From contig VFKO01000075.1 of assembly GCA_009885515.1 (NCBI GenBank), positions 1-17,082 on the forward strand: a stretch of 17,082 bases of DNA, given 5' to 3'. Below are positions 16,150 to 17,082 of the stretch, piece after piece. This stretch comes from Rhodobiaceae bacterium. GTDB lineage: Bacteria; Pseudomonadota; Alphaproteobacteria; Micropepsales; Micropepsaceae. A model generated the notes under the pieces. It was given only the letters and a program-made list of their open reading frames with translations. It did no database searches and was not told the DNA's origin. Numbering within the stretch: the first letter of the stretch is position 1; each line of letters starts with the position of its first letter. The position numbers and the translations under genes were made by a program.

Positions 16150-16243
16150 TCCGGCGCCGTCCACCAGCACACTTGCCGCGCACAAGGGCCTCCTGCTACC
16201 ACAAGCCTCCAGGTACCAGCACCTCAACAGGCGAGGCCTTCCC

Positions 16244-16609
16244 GTGCTCGATCAACACTTTAACCGCACCATCATGCTTTGCGCAGCGCTTCTGGCATTG
16301 ACCGCTTGCGTTGACCCTGATGAACGTTCGGATGTCGGCCAGTCGCCGCTGGTCGTACCACCAATGATGGCGACCCGGCCTGCCACCTTCAAGTGTGAAG
16401 ACTCCGGACGTGTGGTCGTTCGTCCTGTCGGTGACGATGGAAAGGCGATCATTCTTGCTTTCATGCAACGCGAAGTTCCACTCAAGTCAGTTCCGGCGAG
16501 CGAAGGTCAAAAATACTCGGACGGCGCCACCGTATTCTGGATGAACGGTCCCAATGCAACCTTACTCGTGGCCGGCAAGCCCGAGGCTCAATCCTGCGAA
16601 AAGGAATGA
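16244..16609 (+). CDS. MliC-family lysozyme inhibitor lipoprotein
   Basis: Predicted 121 aa from a GTG start with GAGG (16233-16236) 7 nt upstream; an ATG ten codons later is an alternative. The lipobox LTAC places lipidation at Cys22. The mature domain has MliC/PliC features: ATFKCEDSGRVVV at the start, a central strand with VPLKSVPASEGQKYSDG, then VFWMNGPNATLLV and a C-terminal Cys118 positioned to pair with Cys51. The family inhibits c-type lysozyme by inserting a loop into its active site and acts at the outer membrane or periplasm. The SDG segment of the loop is present. It follows two other lipoprotein genes after a 94-nt gap in which no promoter was found. Confidence 0.82.
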   Translation: MLDQHFNRTIMLCAALLALTACVDPDERSDVGQSPLVVPPMMATRPATFKCEDSGRVVVRPVGDDGKAIILAFMQREVPLKSVPASEGQKYSDGATVFWMNGPNATLLVAGKPEAQSCEKE

Positions 16610-16618
16610 TGCAGGAAC

Positions 16619-17082
16619 TTACTCGACAGCCAGGTAAACATTTGTCAGCAAATCGGCATCCTGGGTTTCGCCGGGGTCGCTGACATATTCCTCCCACGAT
16701 ATCGCCTTTTCTTTCAGTTTATGCGCCGCCGCATAGATGTGCAGCCGGTCATAGGTATTCTTCAGCGTCACATAAGGTCCCTTGTGCGTCACCTTGAGCA
16801 CGCGCCCAGCGTAGGTTTCTCCGACTTTCACACCATCCGCGGCCTCAGGCGTCACAGCAGGGATCGAGTTGAGCGGCATCGCGGCATCGAACACCCAGTC
16901 ACCGTCTGCACTATGCGAGATTGTAACCGCAAGCGGCGGCCCCCCGACTTCCAGCCCGTTCGCTTCTGCGTAAGTCAAGAGCTTTTGGTAGGCCCCTCCC
17001 AGTGCGGCTGAAAGGGCGGTTTCGTCATTTGCCTTGGCGCTCGCACGTGTAAGGACCGCCACCTTGGCCTCAACGCGCACGA
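16619..17082 (-). CDS. GyrI-like effector-binding domain protein (5' part outside window)
   Basis: The C-terminal 154 or so residues are present; the frame stays open to the window edge, so the true start lies beyond it (the GTG at 17080 is unlikely to be the start). The visible part spans one GyrI-like / AraC effector-binding domain. It opens EAKVAVLTRASAKANDETAL, continues with AYQKLLTYAEANGLEVGGPP, FDAAMPLNSIP and GRVLKVTHKGPYVTLKNTYD, and ends in DLLTNVYLAVE. Such domains bind small hydrophobic ligands. In alphaproteobacteria they are often fused behind an SRPBCC domain or an HTH, and the missing N-terminus would decide which. It converges with the MliC-like gene, 9 nt apart. Confidence 0.8.
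   Translation of the reverse strand, partial: VRVEAKVAVLTRASAKANDETALSAALGGAYQKLLTYAEANGLEVGGPPLAVTISHSADGDWVFDAAMPLNSIPAVTPEAADGVKVGETYAGRVLKVTHKGPYVTLKNTYDRLHIYAAAHKLKEKAISWEEYVSDPGETQDADLLTNVYLAVE

Overview
This is a high-GC, densely packed bacterial chromosome segment whose gene content and order point to an alphaproteobacterium. The indicators are the pyrimidine/arginine pair carA-carB, a greA / Lrp / ELM1-family / trxB / LysR neighbourhood, CTTGGA-N17-CTATCT style promoter elements, and a REP-like C/T-rich palindrome of the kind common in that class. No phage, transposase, CRISPR array, tRNA or rRNA was seen. The genus cannot be named from the sequence alone.

Layout, left to right. Positions 1-785 hold the 3' end of carA and an HD-superfamily phosphohydrolase whose TTG start overlaps the carA stop. 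A palindromic repeat (791-927) precedes carB (937-4203). A clear sigma70-type promoter (4252-4280) and a structured leader precede greA (4443-4916). A ParD/ParE-type toxin-antitoxin pair (4928-5490) follows in the same direction only 11 nt later. On the minus strand are a small membrane-anchored hypothetical protein and an Lrp/AsnC regulator (5506-6528), divergent from an ELM1-family (DUF1022) protein (6624-7595), which is followed by trxB and a LysR regulator (7669-9537).

Positions 9563-9725 hold what looks like a free-standing small RNA gene. It has an alphaproteobacterial-type promoter, four consecutive perfect hairpins (one with a C-rich loop), and a last hairpin that is a textbook intrinsic terminator. 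This is the strongest candidate here for something not covered by ordinary annotation.

Minus-strand genes then run from 15174 down to 9812: aspartate aminotransferase, an EF-G-like GTPase lacking the catalytic histidine of its G3 motif, and a tight operon msrB-msrA-fRMsr-DUF1272. This operon covers both diastereomers of protein methionine sulfoxide plus free methionine-R-sulfoxide, and ends in a small eight-cysteine protein. The two protein-directed reductases carry N-terminal export or anchor sequences, while the free-methionine enzyme does not. With trxB nearby, thiol-based oxidative damage repair is a theme of the middle of the window.

The right end (15334-16609) carries three consecutive small predicted lipoproteins, the third an MliC-type lysozyme inhibitor. 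The window closes with a GyrI-like (AraC effector-binding type) protein on the minus strand, cut by the window edge.
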